Shown piece by piece: positions 17,605-24,754 of a stretch of DNA of 41,999 nt. Positions within the stretch are counted from its first letter, which is position 1, and each line of letters begins with the position of its first letter. The stretch comes from an uncultured Bacteroidota bacterium. Lineage in GTDB: Bacteria; Bacteroidota; Bacteroidia; Chitinophagales; Chitinophagaceae. The notes under the pieces were generated by a model. That model ran no database searches. It was not told where the DNA came from and saw only the letters and a program-made list of their open reading frames with translations. The translations under genes and the position numbers were made by a program. The stretch lies in the NCBI GenBank assembly GCA_903839875.1, contig CAIMDZ010000053.1, positions 1-41,999 on the forward strand. Direction: 5' to 3'.

Positions 17605-17621
17605 CAAAGTTAATACCTTTG
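17605..17621. promoter_or_regulatory. Back-to-back promoters of the GIY-YIG gene and the 110-aa gene
   Basis: TAACTTTG on the minus strand (complement of 17605-17612) and TACCTTTG on the plus strand (17614-17621) both fit TAnnTTTG and are separated by one base, forming an imperfect palindrome. The plus box lies four bases before the ATG at 17626, so that transcript would be nearly leaderless. The minus box lies 58 bases from the GIY-YIG ATG. Two polymerases could not occupy both at once. Confidence 0.5.
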
Positions 17622-17625
17622 CATA

Positions 17626-17958
17626 ATGGAGCAGTATGAAATTAATGATTTTAACGAACACCTAATAAAAGACTTATCAGGAAAGAAAATTCAGTTGTAT
17701 CACTTCGTTGTTGAACCCTATCCCCCACACGAATTTATAGTAACTCTTGCCAAATGGCTTAAAGGGGTAACAATTATTCCGCACGATAAACTACCCATAA
17801 CGGCTATTCCTACTCATAATACCCCTGAGGGTAATCTTAACTGGTGTCCGGTTACAACTATTGAACCAGATAGAGACCTATACATTAAAATAGAAAAGCC
17901 AGATTATATTACGCAAACTAAACTCCCAATGAAAATTTTGTATAAGATTATTGAATAG
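17626..17958 (+). CDS. 110-aa protein of unknown function, partner of the GIY-YIG gene
   Basis: The 110-residue soluble protein (MEQYEINDFNEHLIKDLSGK start) is rich in Pro, Tyr and His in its middle (VVEPYPPHEF, IIPHDKLPITAIPTHN). It has no signal peptide, membrane segment or recognised motif. It is divergent from the nuclease gene with only 79 bases between start codons and a shared palindromic promoter, and has its own terminator. The layout would suit a regulator or immunity partner, but nothing in the protein itself proves this. Confidence 0.6.
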   Translation: MEQYEINDFNEHLIKDLSGKKIQLYHFVVEPYPPHEFIVTLAKWLKGVTIIPHDKLPITAIPTHNTPEGNLNWCPVTTIEPDRDLYIKIEKPDYITQTKLPMKILYKIIE

Positions 17959-18001
17959 CAAGTTTTTTTTAGTTTTTTCAGTTTCTTATATTAACTGAAT
18001 T

Positions 18002-18033
18002 AAAGAACCATAGCATTTTGCCATGGTTCTTTT
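18002..18033. terminator. Bidirectional terminator
   Basis: AAAGAACCAT (18002-18011) pairs with ATGGTTCTTT (18023-18032), with a T run after it and A residues before. It sits between the 110-aa gene and the convergent recombinase gene. Confidence 0.8.
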
Positions 18034-18062
18034 CATTTCTTTAACAATCAATTCAATTTCTT

Positions 18063-18677
18063 TTAGTTCATTTGAGGATTTAACCCGTACTTCTTAATCT
18101 TTGTAATTGTATTGATATGTATGCCTGTTATTTTTGAAATTTCCACAGCCTTATATCCTTTCTTTAAATAATCTAATGCTTTCCTGTTTTTTTCTTTTGA
18201 TAAGAAAGTCAATATATCCTCTTTGCTCCCTTCCTGCCTACCCTTATAAACACCTTTCAATTTTGCAATTTTAATCCCTTCAATCTGGCGCTCTTTTGAT
18301 TGTGTCCGCTCCATTTCGCTTACAATACCTAAAATGCTAATCATCATTTTAGAAATCGGATTTTCTTTTCCGTCAGGGCCCAGCGTGGTAAGTCCTTGTG
18401 AAACGAAATTTATTGAAATCTGCTTTTCATTAAAGAAATGAATAGTATTTATTATATCACGCAGATTGCGCCCCAACCTGTCTATCTGCCAAACTGATAA
18501 TGAAGTCAATATACCTTCATTAACATACTTCAAAATCTCTTTGCCACCCGTTCTATCAAAAAATGGAATAGCCCCAGAGCATTTATCTTCAATAACCAAA
18601 TCGTATTCTTTTTCGGAAACACGTTGCCTATCAGTTTTTTGGTCTATTGACGAACAGCGAACATACAACACTTTCAT
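18063..18677 (-). CDS. Serine recombinase (resolvase/invertase family)
   Basis: The 204-residue product has the small serine recombinase layout. The N-terminal catalytic domain has YVRCSSIDQ (nucleophile Ser9 or Ser10), WQIDRLGRNLRDII (conserved DRLGRN arginines), the helix-E region SEMERTQSKERQIEGIKIAK, and GVYKGR at the hinge. A C-terminal helix-turn-helix (GYKAVEISKITGIHINTITKIKK) binds DNA. Members cut and rejoin DNA at short sites through a 5' phosphoserine link. Here it could resolve or invert element DNA or replace the inactive tyrosine integrase. The Val/Cys change in the RVS motif (RCS) does not touch known catalytic residues. Confidence 0.9.
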   Translation of the reverse strand: MKVLYVRCSSIDQKTDRQRVSEKEYDLVIEDKCSGAIPFFDRTGGKEILKYVNEGILTSLSVWQIDRLGRNLRDIINTIHFFNEKQISINFVSQGLTTLGPDGKENPISKMMISILGIVSEMERTQSKERQIEGIKIAKLKGVYKGRQEGSKEDILTFLSKEKNRKALDYLKKGYKAVEISKITGIHINTITKIKKYGLNPQMN

Positions 18678-18756
18678 AATTCACAATTTTAAGTTAGTTG
18701 CTAATATACCCTAAAAATATGAATAAAGAACCGCTCCACCAAGGAAAAACAGAAAA

Positions 18757-18789
18757 ATAGCCGAAATTATTTTTCACAATTTCGGCTAT
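18757..18789 (-). terminator. Terminator of the 100-aa gene
   Basis: ATAGCCGAAATT (18757-18768) and AATTTCGGCTAT (18778-18789) form a perfect 12-bp stem. On the minus strand the stem is followed directly by a T run. It lies 60 bases past the stop of the gene at 18851-19153. Confidence 0.8.
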
Positions 18790-18850
18790 ACTCCTAAAAC
18801 ATGAATTGGTAAGTGATTTAAAGTTGAGAGAGAAATAAAATTTAGGTAAT

Positions 18851-19153
18851 TTAGAAAGTCATTGGTTCATCAGTCCAATAATTACCTTCCTTAATAATAT
18901 CCCTGTATTGTTTATGCATTGGGCCAAAGACAATTCTATCTGCAATCGCAAATCGCTCCGAGTTATTTGAGATTAACGATAGGGCAATGTCTTCAAATTT
19001 TTCAGCATTACTTGTAACATATCGGATAGACATCATTTCTCTATCATCCATATTAAACACATCAACTGGTTCGCCACATACAGGGTATTTTATTATTAAT
19101 GTTCCAACTGGCATAGCGGTTAATTGTCCGTTTGTTCTTATTTTGTGCCACAT
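18851..19153 (-). CDS. Small protein of unknown function
   Basis: The 100-residue soluble protein opens MWHKIRTNGQLTAMPVGTLI and contains a single Cys-containing YPVCGEPVDVFNMDD segment. The Pro/Gly-spaced strands in the first 45 residues suggest a small beta barrel; the last third is helical. No family is recognised. It is carried in the integrated element, upstream of the serine recombinase on the same strand but separated from it by a strong terminator, so it is a separate transcription unit. Confidence 0.6.
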   Translation of the reverse strand: MWHKIRTNGQLTAMPVGTLIIKYPVCGEPVDVFNMDDREMMSIRYVTSNAEKFEDIALSLISNNSERFAIADRIVFGPMHKQYRDIIKEGNYWTDEPMTF

Positions 19154-19272
19154 ACTATTATTTTTATGTAAATGTAATTAACTTGTGTAAATGAAAGTAG
19201 TTGCTTAAAGGATAATTTGGTTTTGAACTCTAAAACATAAATAGATAGGCGCAAGTATAAATTAATAGCAAT

Positions 19273-19863
19273 ATGTGGACTTGTATTATTATCGGACTTC
19301 TCGTTTTAGTAGTTATTGGTTTTTTTCAAGCAGCGAAGAAAACAAGCAAATCAAAGCATGAGAAAGAAAAAGAACTTTCAGACAAATATAATCTTGACGA
19401 GTCCAACGAACTATTTTCTGCAAAGTATTTAGGAGGGCACCCCTCAATAAATAATAATGGGGACTTACGAGTATTTCATAAGAACAATCAACTAGTATTG
19501 GTTTCTTTTTTTACAGAGCTAGTTTCAGATGATAAAGTAGGTCAATATGACAAGTATGATTTTTATATTTGTGGCAGTATTGATTTTGCTTCAATTAAGG
19601 AAGTGACCTTGGAAGACCAGTCAACAATTGAAAATAGAATAACAGTCGGTCGGATGTTGTTAGTTGGGCCATTGGCGTTTGCATGGAAGAAAAAAGAAAA
19701 AATAGAGAGTGCATATCTCATCTTGGATTGGAACGATGGGACTTTTAATCACAAGACACTTTTTGAATTTACAGGGAGTAGTTCTATGCAGAAGGCAAAT
19801 ACAGCACGGAATAAATTAATTAATACCGTTAAGAAATCTGAAATAATACGAGATACTCAATAA
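19273..19863 (+). CDS. Membrane-anchored protein, possible bacterial PH-like domain
   Basis: The 196-residue product starts with one membrane segment (CIIIGLLVLVVIGFF, residues 4-18). A Lys/Glu-rich linker and a soluble ~150-residue domain follow. The part ISFASIKEV-like / RITVGRMLLVGPLAFAWKKK / YLILDWNDG has the strand pattern of bacterial PH-like domains, ending in a C-terminal helix (residues ~168-190). The PH-like call is inference from pattern, not a confirmed match. The topology predicts a short periplasmic N-terminus with the domain in the cytoplasm. Last gene of the element; its role is unknown. Confidence 0.6.
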   Translation: MWTCIIIGLLVLVVIGFFQAAKKTSKSKHEKEKELSDKYNLDESNELFSAKYLGGHPSINNNGDLRVFHKNNQLVLVSFFTELVSDDKVGQYDKYDFYICGSIDFASIKEVTLEDQSTIENRITVGRMLLVGPLAFAWKKKEKIESAYLILDWNDGTFNHKTLFEFTGSSSMQKANTARNKLINTVKKSEIIRDTQ

Positions 19864-20000
19864 TTAACCATGGTGGAATTATTATAGGCTTCTACTTAAA
19901 CATTTATTTAGCCTACGATTATTTTATTTTATGGTTGTTTTTCGGTAACTTTGAATAAGCAGAAAAAAGACATAAACAGAATAAGTTTATTAGTCTAAAA

Positions 20001-20025
20001 TGTCCCCCACTTATCCCCCACTTTT
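20001..20025. promoter_or_regulatory. Putative integrase arm-type sites, right end
   Basis: TGTCCCCCACTT at 20001-20012 and ATCCCCCACTTTT at 20013-20025 are direct repeats of the motif near the left end, about 80-105 bases inside the right attachment repeat. Same strand orientation as the left-end set. Confidence 0.55.
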
Positions 20026-20104
20026 ACATATAGTGTAGTTCACGGGATAATAAAAAATTGAAAATCAATCACTTGGAGATGTACGTCTATGTAGCGTCTT
20101 AGTT

Positions 20105-20136
20105 ACTCTTATACTATCCATTGTACTACGAGGCCA
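20105..20136. repeat. Attachment-site repeat, right (tRNA-Arg 5' half copy)
   Basis: The 32 bp are identical to 14981-15012. No tRNA 3' half follows, so this is the orphaned 5' half of the original tRNA gene (or the copy brought by the element, depending on the crossover). Confidence 0.9.
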
Positions 20137-20164
20137 TCAATGGCTGCAAAGTTAATGTTTAATT

Positions 20165-20229
20165 GGAAACTCTTAAAACTATCCCCGTCCGAACGGTGTC
20201 CAACCGGGCGGGCATTGTACAACGAGGCC
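20165..20229 (-). pseudogene. Second, degenerate tRNA-Arg 5' half with a 28-bp insert
   Basis: The complement reads GGCCTCG (20229-20223), TTGTACAATG, then a 28-bp insert (20185-20212), then GGATAGT, a T-rich stretch and AAGAGTTTCC (to 20165). Without the insert it matches tRNA-Arg nucleotides 1 to about 35, ending inside the anticodon loop, with a few substitutions and one extra T. The insert sits in the D loop. It has no 3' half and cannot make a tRNA. It suggests an earlier integration at the same target. Confidence 0.7.
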
Positions 20230-20420
20230 GTTATATTGAAGATATGCAAAAGTAATTACTTAACTTCACTTCACTTCGATAGCATCAGTTAATGATTTTC
20301 CTGCCAGATGTGCAAAAAATAGTTATAGACCCCATGCCGGAGAACCGGAGATTGAAATAATTTTTCGCCTTTACTAACTTCGTTTTCCTTTTTTACAATA
20401 AAAAACGCATATTGTAGCGT

Positions 20421-22355
20421 ATGCCGGGAAAAGTAAACAAACCACTTGCAATTGCACCATCTGCAAAAAGTGTAAAAAACGGTGTGGTAAAAAATATGAA
20501 GCCTGGGTTGCCTTCATGGGCGCCACTGGTTATAGTTGCGTTTACAGCATTGCTATATGCGCATACACTACAAAACAATTTTACAGTACTTGATGATGAT
20601 GCCTATATCCTCAATAATCCTTTTTTAAAGAACTTCTCCTTAAAGGGCATTGTTGCTATTTTAAGCTCATTTTATTCAGGCAATTATCACCCGCTTACTA
20701 CACTATCCTGGTTTATTGAGTACAACCTGTTTGAGGCAAACCCGCTTCCATTTCACTTAGTCAATGTACTGCTGCATCTCGTTAATACTTGGCTTGTCTA
20801 TAAGCTGGCAGAGCGGCTAAGCGGAAGCAACATTACAGCCGCGGTTACATCTCTGCTGTTTGCCATACACCCCATGCATGTAGAATCTGTGGCGTGGGTA
20901 TCGGAGCGCAAGGATGTGCTTTATGCTTTATTTTACCTGCTGACATTGCTGCATTATTTACGTTACATGGCATCAGGTTTTAGAAAAAAGAACTATTGGT
21001 TTTGCCTTGTTCTTTTTATTGCTTCTTTATTGTCCAAGTCGGCAGCAGTTACCTTACCTGTATTGATGCTGGTAGTTGACTATTACAAGGGAAGAAAAGT
21101 TGACGCCCGCACCCTCGCTGAAAAAATTCCTTTTTTCCTGTTGTCATTGCTGTTTGGCGTACTGGCCATTTTGTCGCAAAGAGCTGCGGGGACATTAAGC
21201 ATTTCGCTGTTGTCTTATGGCATTATCAATGGTTCAGTCCTATTCCTTTCCGGTATTGCCTTTTATATTGCATGGCTTATTGTGCCGGCTAAGCTGGCCA
21301 TTATGCACTGCTATCCTGCTGTGCATAATGGTATGTTGCCTGTTATATACTATTTGTCAGTTCCGTTATTGGTTTGTCTTGCATGGCTTTGTTTTCGCCG
21401 CACAGCATACCGCAGGGAGCTGCTTTTCGGCGTTTCATTTTTCCTGGTTACCATTTCCGTAATGCTGCAGATCATCTCTGCAGGCCTTGCGCTTACGGCA
21501 GAAAGGTACAGCTATATACCGTCCATTGGCCTGTTTTATATTGCCGGTCAGTGTATTACTTACTTCTCAGCAACGCGCAGGAGAACAATAACTATCGCGC
21601 TGTCTGCAGCAGTAATGGCCGCTTTTTTATTTGTTACTTACAACAGGATCGGTGTATGGAAAGATGACGGCTTGCTTTTTAATGATGTTATCGAAAAATA
21701 TCCCGATGTTTATTATGGTTACTGGCTCCGCGGCAATATGGAAAAGAAACTCGGTGACCTGCAACCCGCACTTGCCGACTATACTGAATGTATAAAACTG
21801 AACCCGCAATATTACGATGCGGTATTCAACAGGGCAAACACATACGATGCCACAGGCAATCTGCAGGAGGCGCTGGCTGACTATAACAAGGCTATAGAAC
21901 TTAAACCCGGTTATGCCGATGCGTATAACAACAGGGGCTGGTTATTGTTCAGGATGGGAGATACGGTAAATGCTATGACCAACTACAACAAAGCTATCGC
22001 CACCGACCCGTTGATGGAACAAGCTTATAACAACAGGGGATGGGCTTACCAGGTCGCAGGTAATAGGAAGGCTGCAATGGATAATTACAGCAAGGCCATT
22101 GAACTGAACCCCTCATTTATTCTGCCTTACCAGAACAGGGCGAATATAAAAGCAAATTCGGGAGACCTTTCCGGTGCGGCTGCAGATTACAGCACCATCA
22201 TAAAGATCAATCCGGAAGATAAATTTGCTTACTATTATCGCGGCATTATACGCTATGATCTTAAAGATATACATGCCGCTTGTGAGGACTGGAAAATGGC
22301 TCAGCAGCTTGGGAATAATGATGCTGCAACAATGATCGGCCAATACTGCCATTAG
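20421..22355 (+). CDS. TMTC-like GT-C membrane protein with C-terminal TPR repeats
   Basis: The 644-residue product has about ten membrane helices in residues ~32-415 and then about six TPR units (~425-640). The first luminal or periplasmic loop carries the acidic motif VLDDDAYILNNP, and the next regions carry NYHPLTTLSWFIEY and HPMHVESVAWVSERKDVL. All are hallmarks of TMTC-like (DUF1736) GT-C proteins. In eukaryotes TMTC enzymes transfer mannose from a lipid carrier to protein Ser/Thr; bacterial members are uncharacterised but plausibly O-glycosylate exported proteins. The TPR units (for example YTECIKLNPQYYDAVFNRAN) would face the periplasm and hold the acceptor. The start at 20421 gives a Lys-rich cytoplasmic lead of ~30 residues. 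Confidence 0.85.
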   Translation: MPGKVNKPLAIAPSAKSVKNGVVKNMKPGLPSWAPLVIVAFTALLYAHTLQNNFTVLDDDAYILNNPFLKNFSLKGIVAILSSFYSGNYHPLTTLSWFIEYNLFEANPLPFHLVNVLLHLVNTWLVYKLAERLSGSNITAAVTSLLFAIHPMHVESVAWVSERKDVLYALFYLLTLLHYLRYMASGFRKKNYWFCLVLFIASLLSKSAAVTLPVLMLVVDYYKGRKVDARTLAEKIPFFLLSLLFGVLAILSQRAAGTLSISLLSYGIINGSVLFLSGIAFYIAWLIVPAKLAIMHCYPAVHNGMLPVIYYLSVPLLVCLAWLCFRRTAYRRELLFGVSFFLVTISVMLQIISAGLALTAERYSYIPSIGLFYIAGQCITYFSATRRRTITIALSAAVMAAFLFVTYNRIGVWKDDGLLFNDVIEKYPDVYYGYWLRGNMEKKLGDLQPALADYTECIKLNPQYYDAVFNRANTYDATGNLQEALADYNKAIELKPGYADAYNNRGWLLFRMGDTVNAMTNYNKAIATDPLMEQAYNNRGWAYQVAGNRKAAMDNYSKAIELNPSFILPYQNRANIKANSGDLSGAAADYSTIIKINPEDKFAYYYRGIIRYDLKDIHAACEDWKMAQQLGNNDAATMIGQYCH

Positions 22356-22391
22356 CTGGTATAGCTGTGTGCAATGATCTATTTGCCGGGT

Positions 22392-22696
22392 TTATTCTTC
22401 CTTTCTGAATTTTTCCTTTGGATTTCTGCTGGTATGGAATATGGCAGCAATGTGGATAAGCTTTCTGCGTGGAAAAAATTCGTACACAATAACATACGGA
22501 AATTTTTCAACGCCGGCTTGTCTGTATGTGCCACGTAACCTGCTGTAGTATCCCGGATTTTCACAGATATCTGCAATCTGTCTGTCAATAACATCCAGAA
22601 ACTTTTCGCCAAGGCCGTCACGTTATTTTCATACCATTCATACCCATTGGCATACTCGTCAATTGCCTGTGAATGTAACTTGTACGGGAAAGCCAT
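22392..22696 (-). pseudogene. ParE/RelE-type toxin gene with a one-base frameshift
   Basis: The frame from the ATG at 22696 reads MAFPYKLHSQAIDEYANGY and on to NNVT, then leaves the family pattern. Restoring one base near 22613-22619 gives a continuous 101-residue product with a full ParE/RelE signature: LGEKFLDVIDRQIADI, then NPGYYSRLRGTYRQAGVEKF, PYVIVYEFFPRRKLIHIAAI and FHTSRNP, ending at the TAA at 22392-22394. As written, the gene codes a 105-residue protein without these motifs (stop at 22379). The ATG overlaps the antitoxin stop (TAATG). It is either inactive or a sequencing error. Confidence 0.8.
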
Positions 22697-22929
22697 TATT
22701 GCTTACTTTTTTCTTTGAATCTTTCCCTCGCTATTTTCCTGGCTTCCTCAAGCGTGTACATTTTCGCACTGCCATCAAGGAATGATTTGGTTCTGCGTTC
22801 CAATTCCTTGTAAGTCTCATCATCAATCACACACGCTACTGGTTCAATTTTATTTTCAACGAAAGTATATACGGCCTTTACGTCCTTTTCATCAGCCGTC
22901 TGTAGGTATTCAGTTATTTTCTTTCTCAT
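22696..22929 (-). CDS. Antitoxin of a ParE/RelE-type module
   Basis: The 77-residue acidic product (MRKKITEYLQTADEKDVKAV start) has helices and the C-terminal LDGSAKMYTLEEARKIARERF. This is the form of the short addiction-module antitoxins that pair with ParE/RelE toxins in Bacteroidota. An ATG 15 bp upstream is possible; the later one is chosen because KKITEYLQ is the usual beginning. It overlaps the toxin ATG by one base, so the two are translationally coupled. Because the toxin is frameshifted, the antitoxin may now be free of selection or may protect against a related toxin elsewhere. Confidence 0.8.
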   Translation of the reverse strand: MRKKITEYLQTADEKDVKAVYTFVENKIEPVACVIDDETYKELERRTKSFLDGSAKMYTLEEARKIARERFKEKSKQ

Positions 22930-22960
22930 TGCAATCACCGTCATAACTACACTGTTTTTA

Positions 22961-22968
22961 CAAATTTA
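22961..22968 (-). promoter_or_regulatory. -7 box of the toxin-antitoxin operon
   Basis: The complement reads TAAATTTG, matching TAnnTTTG, 31 bases before the antitoxin ATG. It sits in the gap after the ABC gene, so the module has its own promoter. Confidence 0.45.
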
Positions 22969-22994
22969 AGCAATATTTTGAAGATATAAAAATG

Positions 22995-23615
22995 TCATTT
23001 ATACTTTTCAATCTCTATCCGCTCCTTGCAAAAGAAGTACTCCCGCTCATCATTTGATGCTACTATTACCAGTCTGTCCTTGCTATATTCTTCTATCCAG
23101 TTGCGGTATTGTTCTACACCTTGCTGGTCAAGGTTGGTGCAGGGTTCATCAAGCAGCAAAACCGGCGTATCAGAGAAAATAGCCTGTGCCAGCTTCACCC
23201 GTTGCTTCATCCCTGATGAGTAATCACCAATAGGTTTTTCTGCCGCGTCTTTTAACCGGCACAGTTCAATTATTTTGTCAACTGACAGGCCGGGTAGCGG
23301 ATGTTTAAATGAAAAATGAAAATCAAAAAATTCCCTCAGGGTCAGTTCTTCCACCAATTCCATACCGGGGGCGCTAAAACTGATGTTGCTGAATACATCA
23401 GCAGCTATTATCTGGGTGCCATCCTTATTATGAAAATTGATTTTCCCTTGCGAAGGCGCCTGCATACCGGCAAGTATTCTCAGTAAGGTTGATTTGCCAC
23501 TGCCGTTTAGCCCCAGCAATGCATAGGCTCCCGGCGAGGAAAAAGAATAATTAATATCCTTAAATATCCAGTACCGCTGAAAACGCTTGCTGATATGTTC
23601 AAGGGATATGTTCAT
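22995..23615 (-). CDS. ABC transporter ATP-binding protein (short, single domain)
   Basis: The 206-residue product has Walker A GLNGSGKST (~34-42), the signature YSSGMKQRVKLAQAIF, Walker B VLLLDEP and a D-loop Thr-Asn-Leu-Asp. The Q-loop region lies around FSAPGMELVEELT, and the H-loop position is Ser-Asn-Asp-Glu (SNDERE) without the usual His. The length is like CcmA-type single ATPases. No permease is adjacent. It lies downstream of lpxA on the same strand, an arrangement common in Bacteroidota, so it may serve an envelope lipid or small transporter (inference). The missing switch His suggests altered hydrolysis or a need for a partner subunit. Confidence 0.9.
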   Translation of the reverse strand: MNISLEHISKRFQRYWIFKDINYSFSSPGAYALLGLNGSGKSTLLRILAGMQAPSQGKINFHNKDGTQIIAADVFSNISFSAPGMELVEELTLREFFDFHFSFKHPLPGLSVDKIIELCRLKDAAEKPIGDYSSGMKQRVKLAQAIFSDTPVLLLDEPCTNLDQQGVEQYRNWIEEYSKDRLVIVASNDEREYFFCKERIEIEKYK

Positions 23616-23654
23616 AACGTCAAATGTAGAATAATGCAGGTAATAAAGATATAT

Positions 23655-24659
23655 TCATTCCCCATAAAATAATTCCTGCCGTTCTATTGCCGACTGATTA
23701 CCATAAGGGTAATCCCCAAAGCGGTGAATAATTTCATATTCATTAAAATCGAAAAACTGAATATAGGCCCATGTATCAGACTGGTTTTTGTTCAGATATA
23801 CCAGGATCACTTTCAGGAGCTTGGCTCTTTTTTCATCATAAAGGTCATTAGGTATTTCAGATGTTTTGGATGCGCCATATTCCATTTGTGTCGCAGCCCG
23901 CCACTTCCTCCATGCTTCAAATAAGAAGGGCGAGTAAGAATTTTTATTGATGATCCTTTTCAGATAATACAGTCCAATAGAATCGGCTCCATTAATATTT
24001 ATTGAATCTCTGAATCTTTTCTTCAGTAGCAGATCAGATAAATAAAGTAGTGCGGCGTCATTATTTAAATTTTCTTTATCGCTCAATACAACCTGGTAAG
24101 CCGCCATTACTTTATTATTAGCCAATAGTTGATCTGCTTTGTCTTGTTGAGGAAATTTTATATTATAAGCATCCTCCCTAACTTTACTCATTCCTTCAGA
24201 ATCAATTTTCATATATGCCTCCATCCCGAAATAAGTAATTAGTGTGTCAAGATGCAACTTTAATTTTGGCTGGTATATTTCATCGCTTCTTTTAAACTGG
24301 CTACTCTGTGGTCCGTACTTATATAGGTTATCAAAGCATTGAATGATGATATCGAGGAGTCCGGTTATTTTATTTTTATTGGCAGCATACCTGGGTTCCA
24401 CCTTTGATGATTGTACCTTCTTTTTTAATTTCTTTTCTTCTTCAACGCATTGGGCAACTAATTTTCTGTCCGCTTTCCAGCCTTCAGATCCTAGTGCAAA
24501 ATATAAGGCAACGATCTCTTCATTTCGCTGAATAGCCCGCTCGAATTCAAAAAACCGGACGATTGAATTACTATTGGCAAGAAATTTCGAAGAATTTATT
24601 TGCTGTGAATAGCCTGAAAGGGCAGCAAATAATAAAATAAATAAAATAATTCTGCCCAT
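23655..24659 (-). CDS. Exported protein of unknown function
   Basis: The 334-residue product opens with a signal peptide (MGRIILFILLFAALSGYSQQ, cleavage near residue 18-20). The mature part is mainly helical and rich in Lys, Asp, Tyr and Asn, with stretches such as KLHLDTLITYFGMEAYMKID and AAYQVVLSDKENLNNDAALLYLSDLL that recall tetratricopeptide-like helix pairs but give no clear repeat. No lipobox Cys and no sorting domain are present, so it is probably periplasmic. It lies between lpxA and the ABC gene on the same strand. Function unknown. Confidence 0.75.
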   Translation of the reverse strand: MGRIILFILLFAALSGYSQQINSSKFLANSNSIVRFFEFERAIQRNEEIVALYFALGSEGWKADRKLVAQCVEEEKKLKKKVQSSKVEPRYAANKNKITGLLDIIIQCFDNLYKYGPQSSQFKRSDEIYQPKLKLHLDTLITYFGMEAYMKIDSEGMSKVREDAYNIKFPQQDKADQLLANNKVMAAYQVVLSDKENLNNDAALLYLSDLLLKKRFRDSININGADSIGLYYLKRIINKNSYSPFLFEAWRKWRAATQMEYGASKTSEIPNDLYDEKRAKLLKVILVYLNKNQSDTWAYIQFFDFNEYEIIHRFGDYPYGNQSAIERQELFYGE

Positions 24660-24754
24660 TATTGCTTATTTGAAAATTATTTGACGCCGACCGACAGCCA
24701 AACAATTCTACAGTTCACCCACCGCCCACTGCAAACTGCCCACTGAAAAACTAC

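Larger units (their letters stand above)
14981..20136. mobile_element. 5.1-kb element integrated in the 5' half of tRNA-Arg
   Basis: A 32-bp perfect direct repeat at 14981-15012 and 20105-20136 bounds about 5.1 kb that is visibly richer in A/T than the flanks. It encodes an integrase-like protein next to one end, a serine recombinase, a GIY-YIG nuclease and four small proteins of unknown function. Related GTCCCCCACTT motifs lie just inside both ends (15053-15105; 20001-20025), as expected for integrase arm sites. No structural phage, conjugation or replication gene is recognisable, so it is best described as a small integrative element or satellite. The tyrosine integrase appears catalytically dead, so present mobility is doubtful. 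Confidence 0.85.

Noticed and set aside
20040-20104. Second intact tRNA at the right end of the element
   Set aside because: Only nucleotides 1-31 are present; bases beyond 20105 do not continue into an anticodon loop or T arm.
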